Shown here piece after piece: positions 7,847-17,700 of a stretch of DNA of 20,754 bases. Each line of letters opens with the position of its first letter. Within the stretch, counting starts at the first letter, position 1. The notes below the pieces were generated by a model that was not told the origin of the DNA, did not search any database, and saw only the letters and a list, made by a program, of their open reading frames with translations. The position numbers were made by a program, and so were the translations under genes. The stretch comes from CAYVBE01 sp964448935 (GTDB lineage Bacteria > Planctomycetota > Brocadiia > SM23-32). The stretch lies in NCBI GenBank assembly GCA_964448935.1, contig CAYVBE010000056.1, positions 1-20,754 on the forward strand, in the 5' to 3' direction.

Positions 7847-9181
7847 ATGAGTCCCGACCGCCCGAACGTCCTGTTCATCTTCCCCGATCAGCTCGGCGCC
7901 CATTACATGGGCTGCTACGGGCACCCGCAGGTGCGGACGCCGGCGTTGGACCGGCTGGCCGCCGAGTCGCTGCGGTTTACCCGCGCCTATACCGCCTCGC
8001 CGCTCTGCACGCCGTTCCGCGGCACGCTGTTCACGGGACGCTATCCGGTGCAGACGGGCATCGTCCGGAACAGCCAGCGCATACCGGAGTGCGAGACCAC
8101 GCTGGCCGACCAGTTCAACGACGCCGGCTATCTGACCAGCTACGTGGGCAAATGGCACCTGTCCGGGCAGCCGGCGGGCAAACACTGGGTGCCGCCGATG
8201 GAGCGAGCGGGGTTCTCCGATTTCATCGGGTGGGAGTGCGGCCACGTTCAGCATCACGACCAGGTGCTCTTCGAGGACGACCCCGACGATCCCATCCCGA
8301 TGCCGGGACACGAGACCAACGGGCTGACGCGGTTCGCCTGCGAGCGGCTCGAGCGTTGTGCCGCCGACGACCGGCCGTTCTGCCTGTTCGTGTCCTATCA
8401 GGCGCCACACCCCGTCTGCGACCCGCCGGAGGAGTATCGCGAACTCTACGCGGGCAAACACCTGCACTACCGGCTCACCGTGGACCCCGAGGCGCGGTTC
8501 ACGGGCTACGGCGCCCTGCCGATGGACATGGGGGTGCGCGAGTGGACCGAGCGCTATTTCGGCGAGATCACCCATCTGGATGCGGCCGTGGGGCGTCTGC
8601 TGGACAGGCTGGACGAACTCGGGCTACGGGACTCGACCCTGGTGGTCTTCACCTCCGACCACGGGGACATGGCGGGCTGTCACGAACGGTTCGAGAAGGC
8701 ATGTTCCTACGAGGAGGCGACGCGGATTCCGCTGCTGGTGCGCCTGCCGGGCCGCGGGCGGGTCGGCACGTGCGACGCGCTTTTCTCCTCGGTGGACTTC
8801 CTGCCCACGCTGCTGGGGCTCTGCGGCCTGCCGCCCGCATCCACGGCCGAGGGGATGAATTACGCGCCTCTCATCCGGGGGGAGCCGGGCGCCGAGGAAC
8901 GGGAGGCGCTCGTGATGAGCTGCCGCGACTGGGCGTGCATCCGCCACAGCCCGTGGAAGCTGACCCTGAGCGCCGGCGGAGAGGAGGTGCGGACGCTTTT
9001 CAGGATTGACACCGACCCCCACGAGCAGGTCAACTGCGCCCGGGACCCCGCCGACCGCCGCACAGTGGCCTCATTGCGCGAAATGTATCTGACAGTTCTG
9101 GAAGATGTTATGACGCGCACAGGTAACCCAGAAGCCGCTTCCCAGACCTCCCCCGCACTGCAGGATTCCGCGGGGGCCTGA
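7847..9181 (+). CDS. Formylglycine-type sulfatase, S1 family, with unusual CTPFR motif
   Basis: Sulfate ester hydrolase of the alkaline phosphatase superfamily, 444 residues, likely acting on a sulfated sugar. The fold opens with NVLFIFPDQ; Asp14 would bind calcium, but the usual second Asp is Gln15. Cys54 in CTPFR is the residue converted to formylglycine; the common serine of CxPSR is Phe57 here. Other active-site residues are present: Lys102 and His104 (GKWHL), His188 (APHP), Asp271 and His272 (SDHGD) and probably Lys284. There is no signal peptide, since the first beta strand begins at residue 7, so the protein is predicted to be cytoplasmic unless exported another way. AGGGAGA precedes the ATG by 7 bases. 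The next gene follows after 60 bases with its own promoter. Substrate is unknown. Confidence 0.88.
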   Translation: MSPDRPNVLFIFPDQLGAHYMGCYGHPQVRTPALDRLAAESLRFTRAYTASPLCTPFRGTLFTGRYPVQTGIVRNSQRIPECETTLADQFNDAGYLTSYVGKWHLSGQPAGKHWVPPMERAGFSDFIGWECGHVQHHDQVLFEDDPDDPIPMPGHETNGLTRFACERLERCAADDRPFCLFVSYQAPHPVCDPPEEYRELYAGKHLHYRLTVDPEARFTGYGALPMDMGVREWTERYFGEITHLDAAVGRLLDRLDELGLRDSTLVVFTSDHGDMAGCHERFEKACSYEEATRIPLLVRLPGRGRVGTCDALFSSVDFLPTLLGLCGLPPASTAEGMNYAPLIRGEPGAEEREALVMSCRDWACIRHSPWKLTLSAGGEEVRTLFRIDTDPHEQVNCARDPADRRTVASLREMYLTVLEDVMTRTGNPEAASQTSPALQDSAGA

Positions 9182-9186
9182 CGCGC

Positions 9187-9215
9187 TGGACAGGCCGGGA
9201 GTGGCGTGGCATAAT
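9187..9215 (+). promoter_or_regulatory. Promoter of the beta-propeller/helical-protein gene pair
   Basis: TGGACA (9187-9192) and CATAAT (9210-9215) are spaced by exactly 17 bases and each misses consensus at one position. Transcription would start near 9222, giving a leader of about 20 bases with GGAGG 5 bases before the ATG at 9242. The pair can therefore be expressed independently of the sulfatase upstream. Confidence 0.6.
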
Positions 9216-9241
9216 GCGCCTGCCGTTCAACGGAGGTGTCC

Positions 9242-10726
9242 ATGACCGGCCGGAGACGCATCACGGCGTGTATGATCCTGATGCTCTGTGTGGGCCTTTA
9301 CGCCCCAACGCGGGCCTCCGACTGGCCGCAGTTGCAACACGACCCGCAACGCACCGGCTTTACGCCCGACGAGGTCGCCCCGCCCTTCAAGGTCGCCTGG
9401 TCGCACAACTTCCAGCCCGAGCGCGTCTCGCGCTTCGTCCAGGCCATCATCTACCGGGGTCTCGTTTACGTGCCGACCGAGATGGGCAATCTCTACGCGC
9501 TGTCGGCCGAGGACGGCAGCATGGTCTGGCAGCGCAAGGTGGGCAGCTCCGTCCAGCACACGGTCGCGTGCGCCGACGGCAGGGTCATCGTCGCCGCGCT
9601 CGACGGGAAGGTCCACGCGCTGGACGCAGCCACGGGCGAACCGGTCTGGACGTTCGCCGCGCCGGGCAGGCTGCGCACCTTCACCCAGTCGCCCTGCATC
9701 GCGGACGGCAAGGTCTTCATCCCCTGCCGACAGGGCATTCTCTACGCACTGGACCTCGCCGGTGGGCAGTTGCTCTGGGAGAACGACCTTGCGGTGCCGG
9801 TTTATCAGAGCGCAGCCTACCGGGACGGCACGGTTTACGTGGGTGGCGAGGATATCCGGATGCGCGCCTTCGACGCTCGGGACGGCCGGCAGTTATGGGC
9901 CGGCGAGAGGCTGCACGGGCAGTCACTCATGTCCTATCACCCGGTGGTGACCGGCCGCTTCGTGCTGGTCCGTCCGATGATCCCGCACCCCTCGCGGCGC
10001 TATTTCAACTCCAACTATGGCAAGGACCCTGAAGTAAGCCTGGATTACGTCTTCCAGGCCACCTGGGACCGGCCGTGGCTGAACCTGCTGCAGGGCGGGC
10101 CGCTCGATCCGCAGGCGGTCGAGAAGCACAAGTGCGGCGAGTTGTGGGCACAAACCTGGCCGGAGGTCAAGGCCGGCCGGATGCCGCAGGTGCTGCTGGA
10201 CGCGCAGGAGGTTGTCGTCGAGCACTACCGAGAGCATCCCTACGACCAGGACTTCTTCGTGCTGAACGCCTCCGACGGGCAGCAGGCATACATCGCGCCG
10301 CATTTCCACTGCCTCTCGCTGCCCGGCCCGGTCTGCCCGCCGCCGGTCACGGCGGACGGCACGGTGGTCATCCCCTGGATATACATCTCGCATATGTGGG
10401 CCAGATTCGATCTGGAGCGCGGGCGGGCGGTGGAGATCATGTGCACGCCGAGGGGCGGCAACGGGGACGAGACGGTAAACGTCTCGGTCGGCGGCAAGTT
10501 CCTCTACATCATGCACTGCCAGGAGGGTAACGCACAGTACACGGGCGTCTTCAACTTCGAGGACAAGACCTGGGCGTCCCTGCCGCGCGTGCAAAAGCGC
10601 TGGTGGCAGATGAGCGACAACTGCCAGAGCGGCAACAACGCGGCGTCCATCGCGGACGGACGCTTCTATCACATCGTCTTCCACCAACTGGCCGCCTTCA
10701 CCCACGACGAGGGAGGCGAGCCATGA
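9242..10726 (+). CDS. Secreted PQQ-like (BamB-type) beta-propeller protein
   Basis: Exported protein of 494 residues. The signal peptide has a GRRR n-region, a hydrophobic stretch at 8-20 and a likely cleavage after Ala25 (TRA/SDW). DWPQLQHDPQRTGF is the usual opening of PQQ-like propellers. At least four blades repeat the VYxxxxxGxLYALDAxTGxxxW pattern: about 74-100, 114-140, 157-182 and 197-222. The second half (240-494) diverges and contains cysteines at 298, 357, 365, 401, 426 and 461. No quinoprotein dehydrogenase residues or heme site are obvious, so a binding or scaffold role is more likely than catalysis. GGAGG lies 5 bases before ATG 9242. The stop overlaps the next start as ATGA, so the two products are probably made together and act at the same site. 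Confidence 0.82.
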   Translation: MTGRRRITACMILMLCVGLYAPTRASDWPQLQHDPQRTGFTPDEVAPPFKVAWSHNFQPERVSRFVQAIIYRGLVYVPTEMGNLYALSAEDGSMVWQRKVGSSVQHTVACADGRVIVAALDGKVHALDAATGEPVWTFAAPGRLRTFTQSPCIADGKVFIPCRQGILYALDLAGGQLLWENDLAVPVYQSAAYRDGTVYVGGEDIRMRAFDARDGRQLWAGERLHGQSLMSYHPVVTGRFVLVRPMIPHPSRRYFNSNYGKDPEVSLDYVFQATWDRPWLNLLQGGPLDPQAVEKHKCGELWAQTWPEVKAGRMPQVLLDAQEVVVEHYREHPYDQDFFVLNASDGQQAYIAPHFHCLSLPGPVCPPPVTADGTVVIPWIYISHMWARFDLERGRAVEIMCTPRGGNGDETVNVSVGGKFLYIMHCQEGNAQYTGVFNFEDKTWASLPRVQKRWWQMSDNCQSGNNAASIADGRFYHIVFHQLAAFTHDEGGEP

Positions 10727-13122
10727 GAAAAGCCATAGCCGCAACGCTTAGCGTGTTGCTCGCGCAGGCCGCTCTCTGCGCGGTGCCAACGGAGTGGCAG
10801 GACGCGGATCGGTGGCTGCGGCTGGAGGCCCGGCACCGCCATGACACGGGCATACCGGCGCTGGGGCTCAAGATAGAGTTCGGGGGCGGCGGCTGGCCGC
10901 GCCTGCACAAACACACCCTGATGGACCGGCGGACCTACTACACCTGGCCGACGACCTTCTGCGACCCGGGGGAAATCCACGTTCCGGGTGTGCGTGCCGC
11001 AGGGCAGCCGGCGCAGGAAGGCGACTGGTCGCACGTAACCGTCTCTTACGGCGACGCCGAGGCGCCCCACCTGCGCCTCTGGGCCGGCCGCGTCACGCCC
11101 GCCCTCGTGGTGCAAACAGCGGGCAAGGAACTCCTCCTCTTCGCCGGCCGGCGCGCGTTCACCGGCTTCCGGAACCGGGGGCAGCCGGTCTGGCAAGGTG
11201 GCGGCCCGCCCGCACACACGGCCGGCCGGGACAACTGGCGCCTGTGCTGGTTCGGGGAGGACGGCGGCATCTCCACCTCGCGGCGGCCCTACTTCCACCA
11301 CGGGGAGTACTGGATCAACCCCGTCCTGAGCGCGGCGGACTGCCCCGTACTGCTGATCTTCGATGCACCGCCCACCTCCGTCCGCGCCGACCGGGACGGC
11401 CTTCGCGTGGAGTTCGGCGGGGGCGACCGCCTGCAGTCGGTTGCGCTGCTGCCGCTGCGCGGCGACCGGCTGCCCCTCGTGGAGGAGACCAAAGGCTGGG
11501 CGGCCGGCCTGCCCGAGGAGGTGGGCGCGGAGTGCGCCCGGTGGAACGAGCGCCTGGCCGAGGTGCCCTACGCGGTCCGCGAGAGCTACGCCCGCGACGG
11601 GAACGCGGTGAGCGTGACCCAAGAATTCCGCTGGCTGAAGCTCCGAGATGGCGGACGCCGGATGGCGCCTCTTCCGCCGATGGCCGCCCTCGCACTCCGG
11701 CAGGGATACCCGGTGGAGTTGACCGCGGACGGCCGGTCCGCAGCATACACGGAGTCGAGCGTCCTCACCTTTTTCGGGCCTTACGGCGGCATTGAGGGGG
11801 CCGACCGCCTGACGTACACGGTCAAGGGCCTGGGCAGCCTGGTGAACGAGCGGCGCGTGGTGGGAGACGCCGTGGTAGCCGATGCGGAACTGGTGGGCAT
11901 GCTGGAGGCGGAGGTCCGTAAGATGCTGGAGGCCGGCCACCTGGCGCCGTGGTATTGCGCGCGCGACTGCTACGGCGCGGGTTACAGGGCATACTGGCGC
12001 CACGAGTCGCGCTTCGTCTGGTCCAACCCCGGTGAGACGCTCTACGTGCTCGCTCAGGCGCTGCCCGTCCTGCCTGACGCGATGCGCGCCGAGGTGCTGG
12101 ACTATATGAAGCGCGAGCGCGAGGATTATCCACCGGAGAGCGTCGCCCACACGCCGGTCTGGGAGGGCGCGCGGCGGGAGTGGCACCGCCTGGACGACGT
12201 TGAGACCTACAGGGAGCACCAGCAGAAGGTCGAGCAGCGCAACTTCCACATCGCCAACGACCTGATACCCGAGGAGAGCCTCTACTACCTGTCGGAGCAT
12301 TATCGCGCGGTCGGCGGGGTGGCGGCGTGGCACGAGCTGCGCGCCCTGCTGACGCCCTACCTGGAGCGGCAGGACTGGGCGACGCACGGCTTCTGGCCGG
12401 CGCCCATCCCCATCAACACGTGCCAGAGCGGCTGGGGCGGCGTGCACGATGCCAACGCTCACTTGGCGGGGCTGGTGGGGGCACTGCGGCTGGCCGCAAT
12501 GGCCGGCGAGGAGGACGAGGCGCTCTGGGGCGCCCTGGCGAGGGCCGTCCTGTGGCGTTACGCGCTGGGCCGCTACGCGCAGTACGTCCACGACCGAGAG
12601 TTTTACGTCCTGCCCGACGACCCCGCCTGGATGGCGAAGTGGTTCGAGGGCTCCTGGGTGGGGCACCTGATCACCTACGACTGGACCGGCCCGCTGGACG
12701 AGGTGCGGCAGGTGACACGCCAGTCACCCTACGGCCTGCAGTTCTCCGACTCCCCCGTGGACCGCTTCCATCCGCAGAGCGTCGTGCCGTTCCTCAGGGC
12801 GGTGCCCGAGCTGGGCCGCCTGACCGCCCGGCACCTGGAACCGGAACTCAGGTCCTTCTCCGACCGCTACGAGTTGACCATGCCCTCCTGGTACGTCGCC
12901 CGCTGCACCACCAACATCAACGCCGAATTCTGGCACACCGCGCCAAAGGAGGCATACCAGGTCTTCCTCCTGCGCGCCTGGGTGCTGGGCGAGGGGGGCG
13001 GGAAGCTCGAGGGCTACCTGGACACCCCATGGATGCAGCGGGGCGACCTCTACTACATCCACAAACTGGCCGAAACTATCAAAGCCCACCGCGGCTGGAC
13101 CTGGCAGCCCGCCAGTCGTTGA
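10723..13122 (+). CDS. Large secreted protein of unknown function, possible alpha/alpha-toroid glycan-active domain
   Basis: A 799-residue exported protein I cannot assign to a named family. The signal peptide is clear (MRKAI n-region, hydrophobic 5-18, cleavage near Ala20). Residues 21-260 look beta-rich, with many Trp, Gly and Tyr residues. Residues 415-790 look alpha-helical, with aromatic- and histidine-rich loops between helices: RDCYGAGYRAYWRHES near 413, GWGGVHDANAHLAG at 570-583, FEGSWVGHLITYDWTG near 640 and CTTNINAEFWHTAPKEAYQ near 728. That layout resembles alpha/alpha-toroid glycoside hydrolases and polysaccharide lyases, but no catalytic motif is certain. His575-Asp576 is one candidate. 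It is coupled to the propeller gene by an ATGA overlap with GGGAGG 7 bases upstream, inside a block with sulfatases and a glycosidase. Carbohydrate processing is inferred from context. Confidence 0.7.
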   Translation: MRKAIAATLSVLLAQAALCAVPTEWQDADRWLRLEARHRHDTGIPALGLKIEFGGGGWPRLHKHTLMDRRTYYTWPTTFCDPGEIHVPGVRAAGQPAQEGDWSHVTVSYGDAEAPHLRLWAGRVTPALVVQTAGKELLLFAGRRAFTGFRNRGQPVWQGGGPPAHTAGRDNWRLCWFGEDGGISTSRRPYFHHGEYWINPVLSAADCPVLLIFDAPPTSVRADRDGLRVEFGGGDRLQSVALLPLRGDRLPLVEETKGWAAGLPEEVGAECARWNERLAEVPYAVRESYARDGNAVSVTQEFRWLKLRDGGRRMAPLPPMAALALRQGYPVELTADGRSAAYTESSVLTFFGPYGGIEGADRLTYTVKGLGSLVNERRVVGDAVVADAELVGMLEAEVRKMLEAGHLAPWYCARDCYGAGYRAYWRHESRFVWSNPGETLYVLAQALPVLPDAMRAEVLDYMKREREDYPPESVAHTPVWEGARREWHRLDDVETYREHQQKVEQRNFHIANDLIPEESLYYLSEHYRAVGGVAAWHELRALLTPYLERQDWATHGFWPAPIPINTCQSGWGGVHDANAHLAGLVGALRLAAMAGEEDEALWGALARAVLWRYALGRYAQYVHDREFYVLPDDPAWMAKWFEGSWVGHLITYDWTGPLDEVRQVTRQSPYGLQFSDSPVDRFHPQSVVPFLRAVPELGRLTARHLEPELRSFSDRYELTMPSWYVARCTTNINAEFWHTAPKEAYQVFLLRAWVLGEGGGKLEGYLDTPWMQRGDLYYIHKLAETIKAHRGWTWQPASR

Positions 13123-13135
13123 TCGCTTCCGCGTG

Positions 13136-13164
13136 TTGACAGCGCGCCGCCCGCGGGCTACCCT
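13136..13164 (+). promoter_or_regulatory. Promoter candidate for the second sulfatase
   Basis: A perfect TTGACA (13136-13141) is followed after 17 bases by TACCCT (13159-13164). The -10 box matches consensus only at T, A and the final T. The leader to ATG 13207 would be about 35 bases. Confidence 0.45.
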
Positions 13165-13206
13165 CAGAACCTTTCCTTCCCCATTGCAAGACCGGGAGGA
13201 TCGCGC

Positions 13207-14625
13207 ATGACGTCCCGACGCCCGAACATCCTGTTCATCATGAGCGACGACCACGCGTCGCACGCCATGAGCTGCTACGGAAGCCGCATCAACCAGACGC
13301 CCAACCTGGACCGCATCGCCGAGGGCGGGATGAGGCTGGACAACTGCTTCTGCACCAACTCCATCTGCACGCCCAGCCGCGCCACCATCCTGACCGGCAC
13401 GCACAACCACGTGAACGGCGTTACCACCCTCCGCACCCGGATGGACAACCGCCTTACCACCTATCCCAAACTGCTCAGGGAGGCCGGCTACCAGACGGCC
13501 ATCTTCGGCAAGTGGCACCTGGGCATCGGCCCGGAGCACTGTCCCACCGGGTTCGACGACTGGGCCGTGCTGCCGGGACAGGGCCTCTACCATGAGCCGG
13601 AGTTCATCTTCCGGGGACCCGACGGCGGCACGCGGCGCGGCCTGCGCGGCTACGTGACCGACATTATCACGGACATGTGCCTGGACTGGCTGCGGGACCG
13701 CGACCCCGAGCGGCCCTTCTGCCTGATGTGCCACCACAAGGCGCCCCACCGCCACTGGGAGCCGGACGTCAAGCACGCCCACATGTACGCTAACGAGGAA
13801 ATACCCGAACCCGACACGCTGCTGGACGATTACTCCAACCGCTGCTCCGCCGCGGCCGAGGCCCGGATGCGGGTCGGCCCCCACAGCACACCCCGAGACC
13901 TGGACCGCACCATCCCCCACTGGATGGAGGAGGACGACCTGCGCCGCTGGGCGTACCAGCACTATATCAAGCGCTACCTCCGCGTGATCGCATCCGTGGA
14001 CGACAACGTCGGCCGGCTGTTGGATTACCTGGACAAGGCCGGGCTGACCGAGGATACCATCGTCATCTACACCTCGGACCAGGGGTTCTTCCTCGGTGAT
14101 CACGGGTGGTATGATAAGCGGTTCATGTACGAGGAATCCCTGCGGATGCCCTTCATCGTCCGCTACCCGCGGGAGATCCAGCCGGGCAGCGCCTGCGAGG
14201 ACATCGTCCTGAACGCCGACTTCGCCCCCACCTTCCTGGACTACGCCGACGCCCCCGTGCCGGATGAGATGCAGGGCACCAGCTTCCGCGAAGTGCTGAA
14301 CGACCACACCCCGGATGACTGGCAGAAGTCCATGTATTACCGCTACTGGATGCACGACGACCACCACTGGGTCCGCGCACACTACGGCGTCCGCACGCAC
14401 GACTACAAGCTGATCTGCTACTACGGCGACGGCCTCGACCAGCCCGGCTGCCGGCAGGAGAAGTATCCCGTCGAGTGGGAGCTGTTCGACCTCCGCAAAG
14501 ACCCCGACGAGTTGAACAGCGTCTACGACGACCCGGCCTACGGCAACGTGGTAAAGGAACTCAAAGAGGAACTGGCCCGCCTGCAGCGGGAAGTGGGCGA
14601 CACGCCCTACCACGGCGCCGAGTAG
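13207..14625 (+). CDS. Formylglycine-type sulfatase, S1 family, canonical CTPSR motif
   Basis: Sulfatase of 472 residues. Calcium-site Asp14 and Asp15 (MSDDH), Cys54 in a canonical CTPSR, Lys102 and His104 (GKWHLG), His181 (KAPHRHW), Asp291-Gln292 (TSDQG) and Lys304 (YDKRFMYEE) are all present, so it should be active once Cys54 is converted to formylglycine. The opening (SCYGSRINQTPNLDRIAEGG ... NSICTPSR ... HVNGVTTL) resembles sulfatases related to N-acetylglucosamine-6-sulfatase, but I cannot fix the substrate. There is no signal peptide, unlike the glycosidase and the propeller pair around it. GGGAGGA lies 6 bases before the ATG. Both sulfatases place the modified cysteine at residue 54 but share little outside the motifs, so they are not a recent tandem duplication. 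Confidence 0.93.
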   Translation: MTSRRPNILFIMSDDHASHAMSCYGSRINQTPNLDRIAEGGMRLDNCFCTNSICTPSRATILTGTHNHVNGVTTLRTRMDNRLTTYPKLLREAGYQTAIFGKWHLGIGPEHCPTGFDDWAVLPGQGLYHEPEFIFRGPDGGTRRGLRGYVTDIITDMCLDWLRDRDPERPFCLMCHHKAPHRHWEPDVKHAHMYANEEIPEPDTLLDDYSNRCSAAAEARMRVGPHSTPRDLDRTIPHWMEEDDLRRWAYQHYIKRYLRVIASVDDNVGRLLDYLDKAGLTEDTIVIYTSDQGFFLGDHGWYDKRFMYEESLRMPFIVRYPREIQPGSACEDIVLNADFAPTFLDYADAPVPDEMQGTSFREVLNDHTPDDWQKSMYYRYWMHDDHHWVRAHYGVRTHDYKLICYYGDGLDQPGCRQEKYPVEWELFDLRKDPDELNSVYDDPAYGNVVKELKEELARLQREVGDTPYHGAE

Positions 14626-14651
14626 GGGCCTCCGAAGGCGTTCCCGTCGGA

Positions 14652-14680
14652 TTGCAATATGCCCCGCCCGGGCTTACGAT
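14652..14680 (+). promoter_or_regulatory. Promoter candidate for the large glycosidase gene
   Basis: TTGCAA (14652-14657) and TACGAT (14675-14680) are 17 bases apart, each matching consensus at four positions. The leader to ATG 14765 would be about 78 bases, longer than for the other genes here. I see no riboswitch fold in it. Confidence 0.4.
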
Positions 14681-14764
14681 GAAAATAGCCAATAGTGGGA
14701 ACCGTCCCGGCACGGGGGCGCGTCTGTCGGGACACCGAGCCGATGGTCTTCCGGGAGAAACGCG

Positions 14765-17700
14765 ATGCTGAAGCGGTCCGCGCAGTTGACGGCTCTTGCC
14801 CTTTTCGTCCTGATCGCGTGTGTCGATGTCCGGGCGGCGGATCCGGGCGCGCCGGCGGAGTTCCGGGTGCTACCCACCGTGGAACGGCCCAACAAGTTCC
14901 TCTTCACCGCCACGATCGGCAAGATACCCACCAACACCATCGCCTACGGCTCGTTCGAGCCGTTCGTCTTCCGCCACAAATGGGAGCTGCGGGGCGACGC
15001 GGATAACAAGTTGATCCTGGATAAACGCGACTGGCCGGCGTACCGCATCGTCAAGGGGGGCTTCTGGGACGGCGCGCGGGTGCGCGTTTATCGCGTGCGG
15101 AACGGACGCCTGGTCAGGGTGCGTGATGACCGCGTCGCCGACGGGGGTCACGCGGCCAGCGGCTGGCAGCAGTACAAGCTGGGCCGCAAATGGGAAAACC
15201 TTGTTGCCCCCGACACCACCCGCGTCCGCCTGAACATCCCCGGCCACTGGCGCATGAACGTGCCCTACTACTACCGGGTCGTAGCCGTCCGTGAGGACGG
15301 GGCCACCGCGCCCGCCACGCCCCCCGTTAGCGTAACACCTGCCGAGGGCAGCAGGGGCAAGGAGGTCATCAAAACGGTGCAGGTCGAAGGGGTCGAGATC
15401 GGCGTCGCCGACAAATCGCTCAGCGGTCCCCGCGGACTGAAGGGCGCCATTGACCCCGAGGGCGGCCTGGTGCTCACCTGGCACCCGGCGGACATGGAGA
15501 ACCTGGCCGGTTACCGGATCGAGATCAGCACCACCCCGCCGGACGAGCACCGCGGCTTCCACATGCGCCTGGCCGGGCGCGCCGGGCGGGACGGGCAGGA
15601 GGCCCTCAAGGAAGGCGATCTTGCCTTCATCAGCAAAATCTTCACCGATTACTCCCGCAGGCGCTACCTGAAACCCACCTCCTGGGGCGCGCGCAATTTC
15701 GGCGAACTCATGAGCCACAAACCGCGCTCCAACAGCTTCGTCCGGTTCTTCGGCGACGAGGAGCCCGAGAAGGCGTGGAGCCTGGTGGAGCACCCGGAAC
15801 CGGTGCCGGTCGAGTTTGCCGACGGCGGCCAGACCTGCCTGAGGCTGGACCTGGAACGCGAGAAGACGGCCGACATCATGGTCGGCCGCCACGGCACCCC
15901 GGAAGGCGACTGGTACATGGTGCTCAAGCCGAACACCGATTACGTCGTCGAAGCGCGCATCCGCGCCGAGGACCAGGCACAGCCCGTCACGTTCAACTAC
16001 AGCTCCAAGGCCGAGCCGCTGGAGTTCCGCCCGGACGGTTCCTGGAAACTGCTCCGCACCACCTTCAACTCCGGCCCCCTCGGCTCCCTTGTCGGGAATC
16101 CCATCGAGCCCATGACCATGACCTTCACCGGCCCGGCCACCTACTGGGTGGACAACACCCGCGTGTACCCGGCCGACGAAGGCTACCTGCGACCGGCCGA
16201 GATGGGCCTGCGGCGGGCGCGCGAGGCCGACCTGCACGCCGTGCGCTACCACAACCACATCAAGTCCGGCTACAGCTACACCATGGAGATGCTCACCAAC
16301 CCGCGCGGCGTGGTGGGCAAGCGCGGCGTGCGCGACTCCAACAACCCCGACACGCTGCCCGCCCTGCTGGACTACACCCGCAACGTCGGCGCCAACCCGT
16401 GGATGCAGATCGAGATGTGCATGAGCGAGGAGGAATGGCTGGGCCTGGTGGAATACCTGGCCGCGCCCTACGACCCGGCATCGGACACGCCGGCGGAGAA
16501 GCCCTGGGCCTACAAGCGCTATCGCCAGGGGCAGCGGGAGCCCTGGGCGGACGAGTTCGACAGACTCTACTTCGAGATATCCAACGAAACCTGGAACTGG
16601 AGCTTCGACCCCTGGATATTCTATCCCGGCCACGTGGACGAGGCGACGGGGCGCATGCTGGATCGCGGAGAAACCTACGGCATGTTGCACCGTCACGTGA
16701 CGGAAACGATGCGCTCCAGCCCCTACTGGACGGACGAGATGGAGGCGAAGTGGGAGGACGTGCTGGGCGGCTGGTCGGCCAACGCCGGCGACTCCCAGGG
16801 AGGCTACGGGCCCAACGCCGTGCTGGGCGCACCCGAGGCGCAGCACCTGACCATCGCCGCCTACAACGGCGGATGGGATGTCGGCGAACAGGCGGCGAAG
16901 ATGACCGATGACAGCCTGTTCCGGTCCGCGACGTTCTTCATTCAGCACGATAAGAAGGCCGCGGCGCCCATAGAGGTCCGCGCCCGGCAGTTGGCCGCCG
17001 ACCTGACGCCTTACTACGAGTTCGGCACCTACGAGGCCGGCCCCGGCTACGCCCTGCCCGGACGCACGACCGAGGAGCAGTCCGAGGCGCAGGACCAGGT
17101 GGGCAAGTCGCTGGCCACCGGCATCGCCACGCTGGACACCTTTGCCGGGCGCGCTTCGCTGGGCTACAGACTGCAGAGTTTCTTCACCATGACCTTCGGG
17201 CGGCGCCACTGGACCGCCTTCGCACCCATGCACAAGGGCGGGCACCCGTATCCCTCGTGGATGGCACTGGTCCTGTTCAATCAGGAGGCCGGCGGGGATT
17301 TCCTGGTGCAGGAGACCGTCAGCGTGCCGAGCGCAGACCTGAAGGAGTTCGCCAAGCGCCCCGAGCGCAAGGACGCCCCGCTGGTGGCGGTCTATCCCAC
17401 GGTGGACGGCGACCGGGTGAACGTGCTGGTGCTGAGCCGCAAGGTGGACCGTGTCCTGGACGAGAACGGCGACGGCCGCGTGGACGCGCAGGACGATGGC
17501 TGGACGCCCGTCACGCTGCACCTGCCCTTCGAGCGCGCCGGCTCGGTCACCCTCCACAAGATGGTGGGCGACCCGCGCTGGCACAATCTGGACGAGCAGA
17601 AGGTAAAGATCGAAACCACGGACTCCGTGCCCTTCGGCGGGCCGACCTTCGAGCTGACCCGGCGCGTCACCGGTCTGGAGCGGGACGGCCTGCCCCCGTC

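Noticed and set aside
9242..10726. PQQ-dependent dehydrogenase
   Set aside because: Only the propeller repeats are shared; the protein is too short and has none of the cofactor-contacting or heme motifs of quinoprotein dehydrogenases.
10669..14613. Two long minus-strand open frames (10669-12666 and 12724-14613)
   Set aside because: They are antisense to the helical-protein and sulfatase genes and encode no plausible protein.
7847..14625. The two sulfatases as a recent tandem duplication
   Set aside because: Both place the key cysteine at residue 54, but sequence, length and metal-site residues differ outside the shared family motifs.
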